Shown here: one piece after another, positions 26,380 to 34,513 of the stretch
Layout: each line of letters starts with the position of its first letter
Position numbering within the stretch: position 1 is the first letter of the stretch
Notes under the pieces: generated by a model
The model's database searches: none
The model's input: the letters and a program-made list of their open reading frames with translations, nothing else
Told to the model about the DNA's origin: nothing
Position numbers and translations under genes: made by a program
Assembly (NCBI RefSeq): GCF_000371965.1
Contig: NZ_AQUO01000001.1
Span: 1,048,001 to 1,112,000, forward strand
DNA length: 64,000 bases
Reading direction: 5' to 3'
Origin: Paracoccus sp. N5
Lineage (GTDB): Bacteria > Pseudomonadota > Alphaproteobacteria > Rhodobacterales > Rhodobacteraceae

Positions 26380-27129
26380 ATGGGTCCGAAACCCGGAAAG
26401 ATCATCTGCGCCGGCCTTGGTCCGGGCGACCCCGACCTGATCTCGGTCCGCGCCGACCGGGCGATCCGGCAGGCGCGCCAGATCGCCTATTTCCGCAAGA
26501 AGGGCCGGCCGGGCCAGGCCCGCCGCATCGTGGCCGAGATGCTGGCCCCGGGCGTCATCGAGCATGCGATGGAATATCCGGTGACGGTCGAGATCCCCTT
26601 CGACAGCCCGGAATACAACCGCCTGCTGTCGGCCTTCTACGACGACTGGACCGCGCGGCTGGCCGCGCTGGCCGCGACCGGCGACGTGGTGGTGCTGTGC
26701 GAGGGCGACCCGCTGTTCTATGGCTCGTTCATGCACCTGCATGCGCGCTTGCAGGGCCTGGCCGAGGTCGAGGTGATCCCCGGCATTCCCGGCATGACCG
26801 GCTGCTGGAACGCGGTCGGCCAGCCGATGACCTGGGGCGACGATGCGATGACGGTGCTGATGGGCACGCTGCCCGAGGCGGAACTGGCCCGCCACATGCA
26901 GCGGGCGCAGGCCCTGGTGGTGATGAAGACCGGCCGCAACCTGCCCAAGATCGCCCGCGCGCTGGCGGCCTCGGGCCGCATGGGCGACGCCTGGCTGGTC
27001 GAGCGCGGCACCATGCCGAACCAGCGCGTGACCCCGCTGGCGCAGGCCGACCTGGAGGCCTGCCCCTATTTCGCGACCGTGCTGGTGCATGGCAACGGCC
27101 GCCGTCCGCTGGCGGATGCCGCCGAATGA
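26380..27129 (+). CDS. cobI: Precorrin-2 C20-methyltransferase CobI
   Basis: Adds the C-20 methyl to precorrin-2 from SAM, making precorrin-3A. The 249-residue protein has the tetrapyrrole methylase signatures: GLGPGDPDLISVRA at the N-terminus, VVLCEGDPLFYGSF (about residues 105-118) and EVIPGIPGMTG (about 131-141). Two ATGs are possible. The one at 26380 has GGAAGGA six bases upstream and is preferred; the one at 26374 overlaps the CobH stop as ATGA but leaves no spacing to that ribosome binding site. It overlaps cobJ by ATGA. Confidence 0.95.
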   Translation: MGPKPGKIICAGLGPGDPDLISVRADRAIRQARQIAYFRKKGRPGQARRIVAEMLAPGVIEHAMEYPVTVEIPFDSPEYNRLLSAFYDDWTARLAALAATGDVVVLCEGDPLFYGSFMHLHARLQGLAEVEVIPGIPGMTGCWNAVGQPMTWGDDAMTVLMGTLPEAELARHMQRAQALVVMKTGRNLPKIARALAASGRMGDAWLVERGTMPNQRVTPLAQADLEACPYFATVLVHGNGRRPLADAAE

Positions 27130-27854
27130 GCGGCTGGGTCGCGGTCGCGGGCCTGGGCCCCGGCGCCGAGGATCTGGTCACCCCCGAGGTCGCATCCGCG
27201 CTGGCCGAGGCGACCGACGTGATCGGCTATATCCCCTATGTCGCCCGCGTCGCGCCGCGGCCCGGGCTGGTGCTGCACCCCTCGGACAACCGGGTCGAGC
27301 TGGACCGCGCCCGCCATGCGCTGGACCTGGCCGCAGCGGGGCGGCGGGTGGCGGTGGTTTCCTCGGGCGATCCGGGGGTCTTCGCCATGGCCTCGGCGCT
27401 GTTCGAGGCGCTGGAGGGGCGCGCGGATGCCCCCGAGATCCGCATCCTGCCCGGCATCACCGCCATGCTGGCGGCCGCCGCCCGGCTGGGCGCGCCGCTG
27501 GGGCATGATTTCTGCGCCATCAACCTGTCGGACAATCTGAAGCCCTGGGCGCTGATCGAGAAACGCCTGCGGCTGGCGGCGCAGGCGGATTTCGCCATGG
27601 CCTTCTACAACCCGCGCTCGCGCGCCAGGCCCGAGGGCTTTGCCCGCGTGCTGGAGATCCTGCGCGAGGAATGCGGGCCCGACCGACTGATCTCGTTCGC
27701 CCGCGCCGTCTCGACCCCGGACGAGGCGATCCGCACCACCACGCTGGCCGAGGCCCGCCCCGAGATGGCCGACATGCGCACCGTGGTCATCCTGGGCAAC
27801 AGCGCCACGCGGCGGGTCGGCCCCTGGGTCTATACGCCCCGGTCGGCGCCATGA
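27126..27854 (+). CDS. cobJ: Precorrin-3B C17-methyltransferase CobJ
   Basis: Methylates C-17 of precorrin-3B with ring contraction, giving precorrin-4. The 242-residue product has GLGPGAEDLVTPE at the N-terminus, VSSGDPGVFAMAS (about residues 79-91), ILPGITAMLAAAARLG and the CobJ-typical HDFCAINLSDNLKPW. The last 25 bases overlap the 3' end of cobK, which runs on the other strand. The plus-strand operon resumes with cobL about 0.7 kb on. Confidence 0.95.
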   Translation: MSGWVAVAGLGPGAEDLVTPEVASALAEATDVIGYIPYVARVAPRPGLVLHPSDNRVELDRARHALDLAAAGRRVAVVSSGDPGVFAMASALFEALEGRADAPEIRILPGITAMLAAAARLGAPLGHDFCAINLSDNLKPWALIEKRLRLAAQADFAMAFYNPRSRARPEGFARVLEILREECGPDRLISFARAVSTPDEAIRTTTLAEARPEMADMRTVVILGNSATRRVGPWVYTPRSAP

Positions 27855-28567
27855 AGCCAGGCCATCACCTCGGCCACCGTCGCCACGCTGTGGCGGTGGG
27901 GCAGCGCGGGCCGGTCGATCATCACCACCGGCAGGCCCAGCTGGCGCGCGGCGGCAAGCTTGGCCTCGGCCGCGCGGCCGCCGGCATTCTTGGCGACGAT
28001 ATGGGCGACGGCATGGCGCTGCATCAGCGCGACATCCCCGGCCACCGTATAGGGCCCGCGCGAGGCGATCAGCGTTGCGTCGCGCAGGGGATGGGCCGCG
28101 ACCTCGGCAAAGCGCAGGAGCCAGCGGTGTTTCAGCCCGACGAAGGGCGCCAGGTTCTGCCGGCCGATGGCCAGGAACACGGTCGAGCCGTCGCCGGGCA
28201 AGGCTCGCGCCGCCGCCGCGTAATCCGCGACGCGGGTCCAGCGGTCGCCGGGCTCTGGGGTCCAGGCCGGGCGCTCCAGCGCGATCAGCGCCACCCCGGC
28301 CCGCGCGCAGGCGGCGATGGCATTGCGGCTCATGCCCTCGGCAAAGGGATGCGTCGCGTCGATGACATGGCTGATGCCGTTCTCGCGCAGGAACAGCACC
28401 AGCCCCTCGACCCCGCCGAAGCCGCCGATGCGGGTCGGCAGCGGCTGCGGGGCGGGGTTGGCGGTGCGGCCGGCATAGGAGAACACCGCCTCGGTCCCGG
28501 CCCCGGACAGGGCCTGGGCCATGGCGCCGGCCTCGGTCGTGCCGCCCAGAAGAAGGATGCGCGTCAT
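27830..28567 (-). CDS. cobK: Precorrin-6A reductase CobK
   Basis: NADPH-dependent reduction of precorrin-6A to precorrin-6B. The 245-residue protein has the family features ILLLGGTTEAG (dinucleotide-binding loop), VIDATHPFAEGMSRNA (about residues 69-84) and the C-terminal VAKNAGG. It is the only biosynthetic gene of the block on the minus strand inside the plus-strand operon. Its ATG (28565-28567) overlaps the cobL ATG (28566-28568) on the other strand, and its end overlaps cobJ. An upstream ATG ending at 28591 would read eight atypical residues. Confidence 0.95.
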   Translation of the reverse strand: MTRILLLGGTTEAGAMAQALSGAGTEAVFSYAGRTANPAPQPLPTRIGGFGGVEGLVLFLRENGISHVIDATHPFAEGMSRNAIAACARAGVALIALERPAWTPEPGDRWTRVADYAAAARALPGDGSTVFLAIGRQNLAPFVGLKHRWLLRFAEVAAHPLRDATLIASRGPYTVAGDVALMQRHAVAHIVAKNAGGRAAEAKLAAARQLGLPVVMIDRPALPHRHSVATVAEVMAWLHGADRGV

Positions 28568-29729
28568 GGCTGAGCCCTGGCTGTCGATCATCGGTCTGGG
28601 CGAAGATGGACCGGCAGGTCTGACCGACGCAAGCCGCGAGGCGCTGGCCGGCGCGGAAATCGTCTTCGGCGCGCCCCGGCACCTGGCGCTGGCGGGCGTC
28701 GCGGGGCAGCCCTGGCCGGTGCCGTTTTCGGTGGCGCCGCTGCTCGCGCAGCGCGGGCGGCGGGTGGCGGCGCTGGTTTCGGGCGATCCGTTCTGGCATG
28801 GCGCCGGGGCCGCGCTGGCCGAGGCGCTGGCACCCGGCGAATGGCGCGCCTATCCCGCCCCGGGCACGTTTTCGCTGGCCGCCGCCCGGCTGGGCTGGCG
28901 GCTGGAGGAGGTGGCCTGCCTGGGCCTGCACGCCGCGCCCTTTGCCAGGCTGCGCCCGGTGCTGGCGCGGGGGGCGCGGGCGATCTGCCTGCTGCGCGAC
29001 GGCGACGCCCCGCGCGGCCTGGCCGAATGGCTGGCGGCGCAGGGGCTGGGCGCGACGCGCATGGTGGTGCTGGAGGCGCTTGGCGGCCCGCGCGAACGCA
29101 TCCGGCAGGCGCGTGCGGGCGGCTTTGCGCTGGACTGCGCCGCCCCGGTCGCGGTGGCGCTGGACGGGGCGGACCTGCCGCCGGGCAGCGGCTTGCCGCG
29201 CGGCTTCGGCCTGCCCGACGACGCCTTTGCCCATGACGGTCAGATCACCCGGCAAGCGGTGCGGGCGGTGACGCTGGCGCATCTGGCGCCCCGGACCGGG
29301 GAACTCTTGTGGGACATCGGCGGCGGCTCGGGCTCGGTCAGCGTGGAATGGTGCCTGAACGGCGGGCGCGCCGTGACGGTCGAGCCGCGGCCCGACCGGC
29401 TGGCGAACATCGCCGCCAATATCGAGGCTTTCGGGCTGGCCGGCCGCATGCGTCGTGTCGCGGGCGCGGCGCCCGCGGCGCTGGCCGGCCTGCCCGCGCC
29501 CGATGCGATCTTCGTCGGCGGCGGCGCCAATGCCGAGGTCATCGCCGCCCTGCCCCCGGCCCGGCTGGTCGTCAACGCCGTCACGCTGGAGACCGAGGCT
29601 CTGGTCGCCCAGCTGCACGCCCGGCTTGGCGGCCGCCTGACCCGCCTGTCGGTCGAGGAGGCGGCGCCGCTGGGCCGGATGCGCGGCTGGACCCCGGCCC
29701 GCAGCGTCACCCTCTGGAGCCGGCCATGA
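28566..29729 (+). CDS. cobL: Precorrin-6Y C5,15-methyltransferase (decarboxylating) CobL
   Basis: A bifunctional enzyme that methylates C-5 and C-15 and removes the acetate carboxyl on ring C. The 387-residue product joins a CbiE-like tetrapyrrole methylase domain (IIGLGEDGPAGLT, LVSGDPFWHGAG) to a CbiT-like SAM domain (about residues 195-387, with LLWDIGGGSGSVSVEWC). The ATG at 28566 is shared with the divergent cobK start, leaving no space for a separate promoter or an ordinary leader. It overlaps cobE by ATGA. Confidence 0.95.
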   Translation: MAEPWLSIIGLGEDGPAGLTDASREALAGAEIVFGAPRHLALAGVAGQPWPVPFSVAPLLAQRGRRVAALVSGDPFWHGAGAALAEALAPGEWRAYPAPGTFSLAAARLGWRLEEVACLGLHAAPFARLRPVLARGARAICLLRDGDAPRGLAEWLAAQGLGATRMVVLEALGGPRERIRQARAGGFALDCAAPVAVALDGADLPPGSGLPRGFGLPDDAFAHDGQITRQAVRAVTLAHLAPRTGELLWDIGGGSGSVSVEWCLNGGRAVTVEPRPDRLANIAANIEAFGLAGRMRRVAGAAPAALAGLPAPDAIFVGGGANAEVIAALPPARLVVNAVTLETEALVAQLHARLGGRLTRLSVEEAAPLGRMRGWTPARSVTLWSRP

Positions 29730-30076
29730 GGGTCGCGGGTCTGGGCTTCCGCAAGGCGGCCGGCACCGCCTCGCTGGCCGATGCGCTGGCCCGGGCGGGC
29801 GCCGCCGATGCGCTGGCCACCGCAACGGCCAAGGCCGAGGCGCCGGCGATCCGCGCCCTGGCCGCGCAACTGGCCCTGCCGCTGCTGGCGGTCGAGGTCG
29901 CGGGCCGCGCCACCCCCACGCAATCGCCGCGCGTCCGCGCCCTTTTTGCCACCGGCTCGCTGGCCGAGGCGGCGGCGCTGGCGGCGCTGGCCCCCGGCGC
30001 CCGCATCGTGACCCCCCGCGTCCTTTCGCAAGACGGCATGGCGACCTGCGCCATTGCCGAAGGAGACCCCGCATGA
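29726..30076 (+). CDS. cobE: Cobalamin biosynthesis protein CobE
   Basis: A 116-residue protein matching CobE, the homologue of the C-terminal part of CbiG. It starts VAGLGFRKAAGTASL and contains a central ALPLLAVEVAGRATPTQSPRV segment and a C-terminal GARIVTPRVLSQDGMATCAIAEG. CobE is needed for efficient B12 synthesis in aerobic producers, but its chemical role is unclear. It is small and well-conserved in length. It overlaps cobL and cobM by ATGA on both sides. Confidence 0.88.
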   Translation: MRVAGLGFRKAAGTASLADALARAGAADALATATAKAEAPAIRALAAQLALPLLAVEVAGRATPTQSPRVRALFATGSLAEAAALAALAPGARIVTPRVLSQDGMATCAIAEGDPA

Positions 30077-30846
30077 CCGTCCATTTCATCGGCGCCGGCC
30101 CCGGTGCCGCCGACCTGATCACCCTGCGCGGCCGCGACCTGATCGCCGCCTGCCCGGTCTGCCTCTACGCCGGCAGCCTCGTGCCGCAGGCGCTGCTGAG
30201 CCATTGCCCGCCCGGCGCGCGGATCGTGAACACCGCCAGCATGGACCTGGACGCGATCATCGCCGAAATCGCGGCAGCGCATGCCGAGGGCCAGGACGTG
30301 GCGCGGCTGCATTCGGGCGACCTGTCGGTCTGGTCGGCGATGGGCGAACAGCTGCGGCGGCTGCGCGCGGCTGGCATCCCCTATGACGTGACGCCGGGCG
30401 TGCCGTCCTTTGCGGCGGCGGCGGCGGCGCTGGGGGCCGAGCTGACCCTGCCGGGCGTGGCGCAATCGGTGGTGCTGACCCGGACCTCGGGGCGGGCCTC
30501 CGCGATGCCCGAGGGCGAGACCCTGGCGAATTTCGCCGCCACCGGCGCCACGCTGGCCATCCACCTGTCGGTGCATGTGCTGGACCGGGTGCAGGCGGAA
30601 CTGATCCCGCATTACGGCGAGGGTTGCCCGGTCGCGGTGGTGTTCCGCGCCAGCTGGCCCGACCAGCGCATCATTCGCGCGACGCTTTCGACGCTGGACC
30701 CCGGCATCGGCGCGGGCGAGCGCACGGCGCTGATCCTGGTCGGCCCGGCCCTGGCGGCCGAGGGCTTCGACGAAAGCCGGCTTTATGCCGGCGATTACGA
30801 CCGCCGCTTCCGCCCGGTCGGCACCGCGCCGCGGTTCCCGGAATGA
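30073..30846 (+). CDS. cobM: Precorrin-4 C11-methyltransferase CobM
   Basis: Methylates C-11 of precorrin-4 to give precorrin-5. The 257-residue protein has VHFIGAGPGAADLITLRG at the N-terminus, CPVCLYAGSLVP, RLHSGDLSVWSAMGEQ (about residues 76-91) and VTPGVPSFAAAAAALG, all typical of CobM/CbiF. It overlaps cobE and cobB by ATGA. The order cobE-cobM-cobB-cobF brings the middle methylation steps together with the first amidation. Confidence 0.95.
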   Translation: MTVHFIGAGPGAADLITLRGRDLIAACPVCLYAGSLVPQALLSHCPPGARIVNTASMDLDAIIAEIAAAHAEGQDVARLHSGDLSVWSAMGEQLRRLRAAGIPYDVTPGVPSFAAAAAALGAELTLPGVAQSVVLTRTSGRASAMPEGETLANFAATGATLAIHLSVHVLDRVQAELIPHYGEGCPVAVVFRASWPDQRIIRATLSTLDPGIGAGERTALILVGPALAAEGFDESRLYAGDYDRRFRPVGTAPRFPE

Positions 30847-32132
30847 GGGGCCTTGTCGTCAGCGCCCCCGCTTCGGGCAGCGGCAAGACCACGGTCACGC
30901 TGGGGCTGATCGCGGCCTTGCGGGCGCGCGGGCTGGTGGTGCAGCCCTTCAAGAGCGGGCCGGATTACATCGACCCGGCCTTTCACCGCGCGGCGGCCGG
31001 GCGCGAGTCCTTCAACCTCGACAGTTGGGCCATGGGCCGGGCGCAGATCGCGCATCTGGTCGGCAGCGCCGGGCCGGCCGACATCGCGGTGGCCGAGGGC
31101 TCGATGGGCCTTTTCGACGGCGTGGCCCGGCCGGGCGGCTGCGGCAACGGCGCCAGCGCCGACGTGGCCGCACTGACCGGCTGGCCGGTGCTGCTGGTGA
31201 TCGACGCCAAGGGCCAGGCGCAATCCGCCGCCGCCGTGGCGCTGGGGTTTCGCGAGATGCGACCCGATGTGCGGCTTGCCGGGGTGGTGCTGAACCGCAC
31301 GGCCTCGCCGCGGCACGAGGCGCTGATGCGGCAGGCCTTCGACCGGCTTTCGATCCCGGTGCTGGGCGTCCTGCCGCGCGAGGCCGGAATCGAGCTGCCC
31401 GAGCGCCACCTGGGCCTGGTGCAGGCGCGCGAACATGCCGGTTTGCAGGCGCTCCTGGACCGGGCCGGCGCGGCGGCGAAGCGGCATCTGGACCTCGACG
31501 CGATCATCGCGGCGGCACGGGGCGGCATCGCGCCCGAGCCGTTCTGCCCGCTGCCGCCGCCGGCCGAGCGCATCGCCTTGGCGCAGGACGATGCCTTTTC
31601 CTTTGTCTATCCGCATCTGGTCGCCGGATGGCGGGCGGCGGGGGCAACGATCCTGCCCTTCTCGCCGCTGGCCGATCAGGCGCCCGACGACAGCGCCGGG
31701 GCCTGCTGGCTGCCGGGCGGCTATCCCGAACTGCACGCGGGGGCCCTGGCCTCGGCCGACCGCTTCCGCGCCGGGCTGCGGCGCTTTGCCGAAACCCGGC
31801 CGGTGCATGGCGAATGCGGCGGCTATATGGCGATGGGCGCCGGGCTGGTCGATGCGCGGGGCACGCGGCATCAGATGGCGGGCCTGCTGGGGCTGGAGAC
31901 CAGCTACGCGCAGCGCCGCATGCACCTGGGCTATCGCCGGGCCGAGCCGCTGGCCGGGCTCTACCCGCAGCCGCTGGCGGGGCACGAGTTCCACTATGCC
32001 ACCATCCTCGCCCAGCCCGACGCGCCCCTGGCCCGCGTCACCGACGCCAATGGCGATGCGGTGCCCGAGACCGGATCGCAGCGCGGCCATGCCTCGGGCA
32101 GCTTCTTCCACCTGATCGGAGAGGCGCCATGA
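30843..32132 (+). CDS. cobB: Hydrogenobyrinic/cobyrinic acid a,c-diamide synthase CobB
   Basis: Amidates the a and c side chains of hydrogenobyrinic acid with glutamine and ATP. The 429-residue protein has an N-terminal P-loop ATPase domain (SAPASGSGKTTVTLG, residues 6-20; PFKSGPDYIDP; a Gly/Ser-rich switch in VAEGSMGLFDG) and a C-terminal triad glutamine amidotransferase domain with the Cys in VHGECGGYMAMG (about residue 325) and the His in GHEFHYATI. Both ends overlap neighbours by ATGA. This is distinct from the sirtuin also called CobB. Confidence 0.95.
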   Translation: MRGLVVSAPASGSGKTTVTLGLIAALRARGLVVQPFKSGPDYIDPAFHRAAAGRESFNLDSWAMGRAQIAHLVGSAGPADIAVAEGSMGLFDGVARPGGCGNGASADVAALTGWPVLLVIDAKGQAQSAAAVALGFREMRPDVRLAGVVLNRTASPRHEALMRQAFDRLSIPVLGVLPREAGIELPERHLGLVQAREHAGLQALLDRAGAAAKRHLDLDAIIAAARGGIAPEPFCPLPPPAERIALAQDDAFSFVYPHLVAGWRAAGATILPFSPLADQAPDDSAGACWLPGGYPELHAGALASADRFRAGLRRFAETRPVHGECGGYMAMGAGLVDARGTRHQMAGLLGLETSYAQRRMHLGYRRAEPLAGLYPQPLAGHEFHYATILAQPDAPLARVTDANGDAVPETGSQRGHASGSFFHLIGEAP

Positions 32133-32878
32133 TCGCGCTGACGCTGATCGGCATCGGCACCGGCAGCCCCGGCCACCTGACCCGCGACGGCATCGCGGCC
32201 ATGGCGGCGGCCGACCTGATCCTGATCCCCTCGAAGGGCGGGGACAAGGCCGACCTGGCCCAGCTGCGCCAGGCATTGTGCCGGCGCGTGCTGACCAGCC
32301 CGCCGCCCATGGCGCTGTTCGACATGCCCGCGCGCGAGGCGAAACACGGCTATCGCCAAGGCGTCGAGGCCTGGCACGACGCCATCGCGGACCAATGGGA
32401 AAAGGTCATCCGCAGCCATGGCGCCATCCGCCCGGCGCTGCTGGTCTGGGGCGATCCCTCGCTTTACGACAGCACGCTGCGCATCGCCGAGCGCGTGGCG
32501 CGGCGCCTGCCGCTGAACCTGCGCGTCATTCCCGGCATCACCGCGATCCAGGCGCTTTGCGCCGCGCATGTCATCCCGCTGAACGCGGTCGCCGAGCCGG
32601 TCACCATCACCACCGGCCGGCAGATCCGCGACCACGGCTGGCCCCCGGGCACCGATCGCGCCGTGGTCATGCTGGACGGGGATTGCGCGTTCCAGAGCCT
32701 CGATCCGCAGGGCGTGCGGATCTGGTGGGGCGCCTTCCTGGGCATGCCCGAAGAGCTGCTGATCGCCGGCCCCCTGGCCGAGGCCGGCCCGCGCATCCTG
32801 GCGGCCCGCGCCAGGGCCCGCGCCGCGCATGGCTGGATCATGGACATCTATCTGCTGGAACGCCGCCCGGCTGGTTAA
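32129..32878 (+). CDS. cobF: Precorrin-6A synthase (deacetylating) CobF
   Basis: Methylates C-1 of precorrin-5 and releases acetate, a step special to the aerobic pathway. The 249-residue protein belongs to the tetrapyrrole methylase fold. It starts LIGIGTGSPGHLTRDG and has LLVWGDPSLYDSTLRIA (about residues 106-122), VIPGITAIQALCAAH, and the CobF-typical VMLDGDCAF and WWGAFLG. It is the last gene of the riboswitch operon and overlaps cobB by ATGA. A large inverted repeat begins right after its stop codon. Confidence 0.95.
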   Translation: MIALTLIGIGTGSPGHLTRDGIAAMAAADLILIPSKGGDKADLAQLRQALCRRVLTSPPPMALFDMPAREAKHGYRQGVEAWHDAIADQWEKVIRSHGAIRPALLVWGDPSLYDSTLRIAERVARRLPLNLRVIPGITAIQALCAAHVIPLNAVAEPVTITTGRQIRDHGWPPGTDRAVVMLDGDCAFQSLDPQGVRIWWGAFLGMPEELLIAGPLAEAGPRILAARARARAAHGWIMDIYLLERRPAG

Positions 32879-32880
32879 AA

Positions 32881-32933
32881 AGCCGCCGCCCATGCCCGCG
32901 TGGAGGGAGGAGACGCGGGCATGAACGGCGGCT
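32881..32933. terminator. Large stem-loop after cobF
   Basis: AGCCGCCG (32881-32888) pairs with CGGCGGCT (32926-32933), and inside it ATGCCCGCGT (32892-32901) pairs with ACGCGGGCAT (32913-32922), giving 18 bp of stem around an internal mismatch of three bases. A run of A precedes the stem and no T-run follows. On the plus strand it is therefore more likely a 3'-end stabiliser than a classical terminator; on the minus strand it would end in TTTT. Confidence 0.55.
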
Positions 32934-33229
32934 GCCATGAAGACCCCGTGCGGCCCGGGGCGCGTGGACGGGGGATGCGGCCCCGTCTCCTTCAGGTTGC
33001 GCCGCAACGCGGCATCGGGCAAGCAAAACCGTCCGCATACCCGCCTGTCGCACGCCGCTGCCCGGATTTTGCGCAAAACCCGGCGCCCAAGGCCCAAAAA
33101 GCCGGAGGGACGCGCGGTCCTTCACGGAATCGGCATTTCAGCCGCGTTGGCAGAACCGGCCGGTTGTGCGACGCTTGGCCCACGCGCGCCTTTGAAAATG
33201 CAGCCGAAAGCCACATGAAAGGAATTGAC
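32934..33229. other. Gene-free leader before cytochrome c'
   Basis: Together with the stem-loop this makes a gap of about 350 bases between cobF and the cytochrome c' gene. No ORF in it has convincing codon use or a ribosome binding site. I see no FNR/NNR-type TTGAT-N4-ATCAA site. The gap presumably holds the promoter for the cytochrome genes. Confidence 0.5.
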
Positions 33230-33685
33230 ATGCGCCTGATTCTCGCCGCCGCGCTGGCCGCGGTGCCGCTGGCCGCCATCGCCCAGGACGACGACCCGAT
33301 CCACCAGGCCATCGAGGCCCGCCACGGCTTCTATCAGATGCTGGCGATCAACATGGGCACGCTTTCGGGCATGGCCAAGGGCGACATCGCCTATGACGAA
33401 CCCGCGGCCAGCCGCGCCGCCGCCAATATCGAGGCGCTGACCCATTACGACCTGCCCGGCCTGTTCATCGAGGGCAGCGCCCATGGCCAGGCCGAGGACA
33501 GCGCCGCCAAGCCCGACATCTGGACCGACATGGAGGAGTTCCGCGCCAAGTTCGCCGGGCTGCAAGAGGCCGCGACCGGCGCCTCGGAGGCGGTGAAGGG
33601 CGGCGCGGCCAATGTCGGGCCGGTGGTCCAGAAGCTGGGCGGCGCCTGCAAGGCCTGCCACGACAATTTCCGCGAAAAGAGCTGA
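33230..33685 (+). CDS. cycP: Cytochrome c' (periplasmic, high-spin)
   Basis: A 151-residue protein with a signal peptide (MRLILAAALAAVPLAAIAQ), a four-helix-bundle cytochrome c' pattern (DDPIHQAIEARHGFYQMLAINMG, the usual start of helix A) and one heme-binding CKACH close to the C-terminus (KLGGACKACHDNFREK), as in all cytochromes c'. These proteins bind NO and CO and may protect against NO. The ATG at 33230 has AAGGA eight bases upstream and is preferred over the ATG at 33215. The next gene overlaps its stop by one base (TGATG). Confidence 0.92.
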   Translation: MRLILAAALAAVPLAAIAQDDDPIHQAIEARHGFYQMLAINMGTLSGMAKGDIAYDEPAASRAAANIEALTHYDLPGLFIEGSAHGQAEDSAAKPDIWTDMEEFRAKFAGLQEAATGASEAVKGGAANVGPVVQKLGGACKACHDNFREKS

Positions 33686-34272
33686 TGCCGGGCCCTGTGC
33701 GAGAGGTCCGGCTGTGGGACCCGCTGTTGCGCGGGTTCCACTGGCTGCTGGCGTTCTTCGTCACCGCCGGCTGGTGCCTCGGCCAGTTCGGCCCCGCGAA
33801 GATGACGCTGCATTTCTGGTGCGGCTATGTCGTGGCGGGGCTTTTGCTGTTCCGGCTGGTCTGGGGCTTTGTCGGCCCGGCCCCGGCGCGGTTTTCGCAT
33901 TTCATCCGGGGCCCTGGCGCCATCGCCGGCTACATGCGCGGCATGTTCCTGCGCGAGCCCAGCCACTGGCCCGGCCACAACCCGCTGGGCGCGCTGTCGG
34001 TGATCGCCATGCTGGCGGTGCTGGCGGCGCAGGTCACAAGCGGGCTGATCTCGGACCCGGACGACTATATCAACGTCGGGCCGCTGGCCTCTTATGTCAG
34101 CAGCGCCACGCGCGCCAAGGCGGTGGGCTGGCACGGGCTCGGCGCCAACCTGATCCTGCTGCTGGTGGCGCTGCATATCGGGGTGATCCTGTTCTATCGC
34201 TTCTGGAAGCGCGAGGACCTGGTCCGGCCGATGCTGACCGGCGTCAAGCAGGTGCGCGACCGCGAATCGTGA
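33685..34272 (+). CDS. Di-heme b-type cytochrome, b561/hydrogenase type
   Basis: A 195-residue integral membrane protein with four predicted helices. It starts VREVRLWDPLLRGFHWLLAF, the opening of the cytochrome b561/Ni-Fe hydrogenase B-type family. Candidate heme ligands are His in FHWLLAF and LHFWCGY (first two helices) and in VGWHGLGAN and ALHIGVILFY (last two). It is coupled to cytochrome c' by TGATG, so the pair probably forms a quinol-to-periplasm electron route. Another member of the family lies at 48.1 kb. Confidence 0.9.
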   Translation: MPGPVREVRLWDPLLRGFHWLLAFFVTAGWCLGQFGPAKMTLHFWCGYVVAGLLLFRLVWGFVGPAPARFSHFIRGPGAIAGYMRGMFLREPSHWPGHNPLGALSVIAMLAVLAAQVTSGLISDPDDYINVGPLASYVSSATRAKAVGWHGLGANLILLLVALHIGVILFYRFWKREDLVRPMLTGVKQVRDRES

Positions 34273-34335
34273 TTTGTCCGAATCATGCAGCCATGCGAGC
34301 CTAATCCGGTGCAAGCCAGAAAAGGAGAGCGCGTG

Positions 34336-34485
34336 ATGATCCGCAAGACCGCCGCCGTCGCCTTGGCGCTGCTGGTGACGGCCCTGCCGGCCCTGGCCGA
34401 TTGCCCGGGCCACAAGGTGAAACAGGACCAGTCGGCCCAGACCCAGACCGAACAGCCGGTGATCAAGCCGGTAACCAGCAGCTGA
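34336..34485 (+). CDS. Small exported protein, 49 aa
   Basis: MIRKTAAVALALLVTALPALA is a clear signal peptide. The mature part is only about 28 residues, begins DCPGHKVKQDQSAQ and is rich in Gln, Thr and Val, with one Cys. AAGGAG lies nine bases before the ATG at 34336; an adjacent GTG at 34333 is also possible. It follows the b-type cytochrome by 63 bases and may share its transcript. Function unknown; it is a real but easily missed gene. Confidence 0.6.
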   Translation: MIRKTAAVALALLVTALPALADCPGHKVKQDQSAQTQTEQPVIKPVTSS

Positions 34486-34492
34486 CGGGACG

Positions 34493-34510
34493 GGCGGGGC
34501 AGGCCCCGCC
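34493..34510. terminator. Hairpin between the small exported gene and parC
   Basis: GGCGGGG (34493-34499) pairs with CCCCGCC (34504-34510) across four bases. It lies between the convergent stops of the small exported protein and parC. No T-run, so the role is inferred from position. Confidence 0.5.
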
Positions 34511-34513
34511 TGG

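Noticed and set aside
32934..33229. Small ORFs in the cobF-cycP gap
   Set aside because: They lack ribosome binding sites and consistent codon use, and none resembles a known protein.
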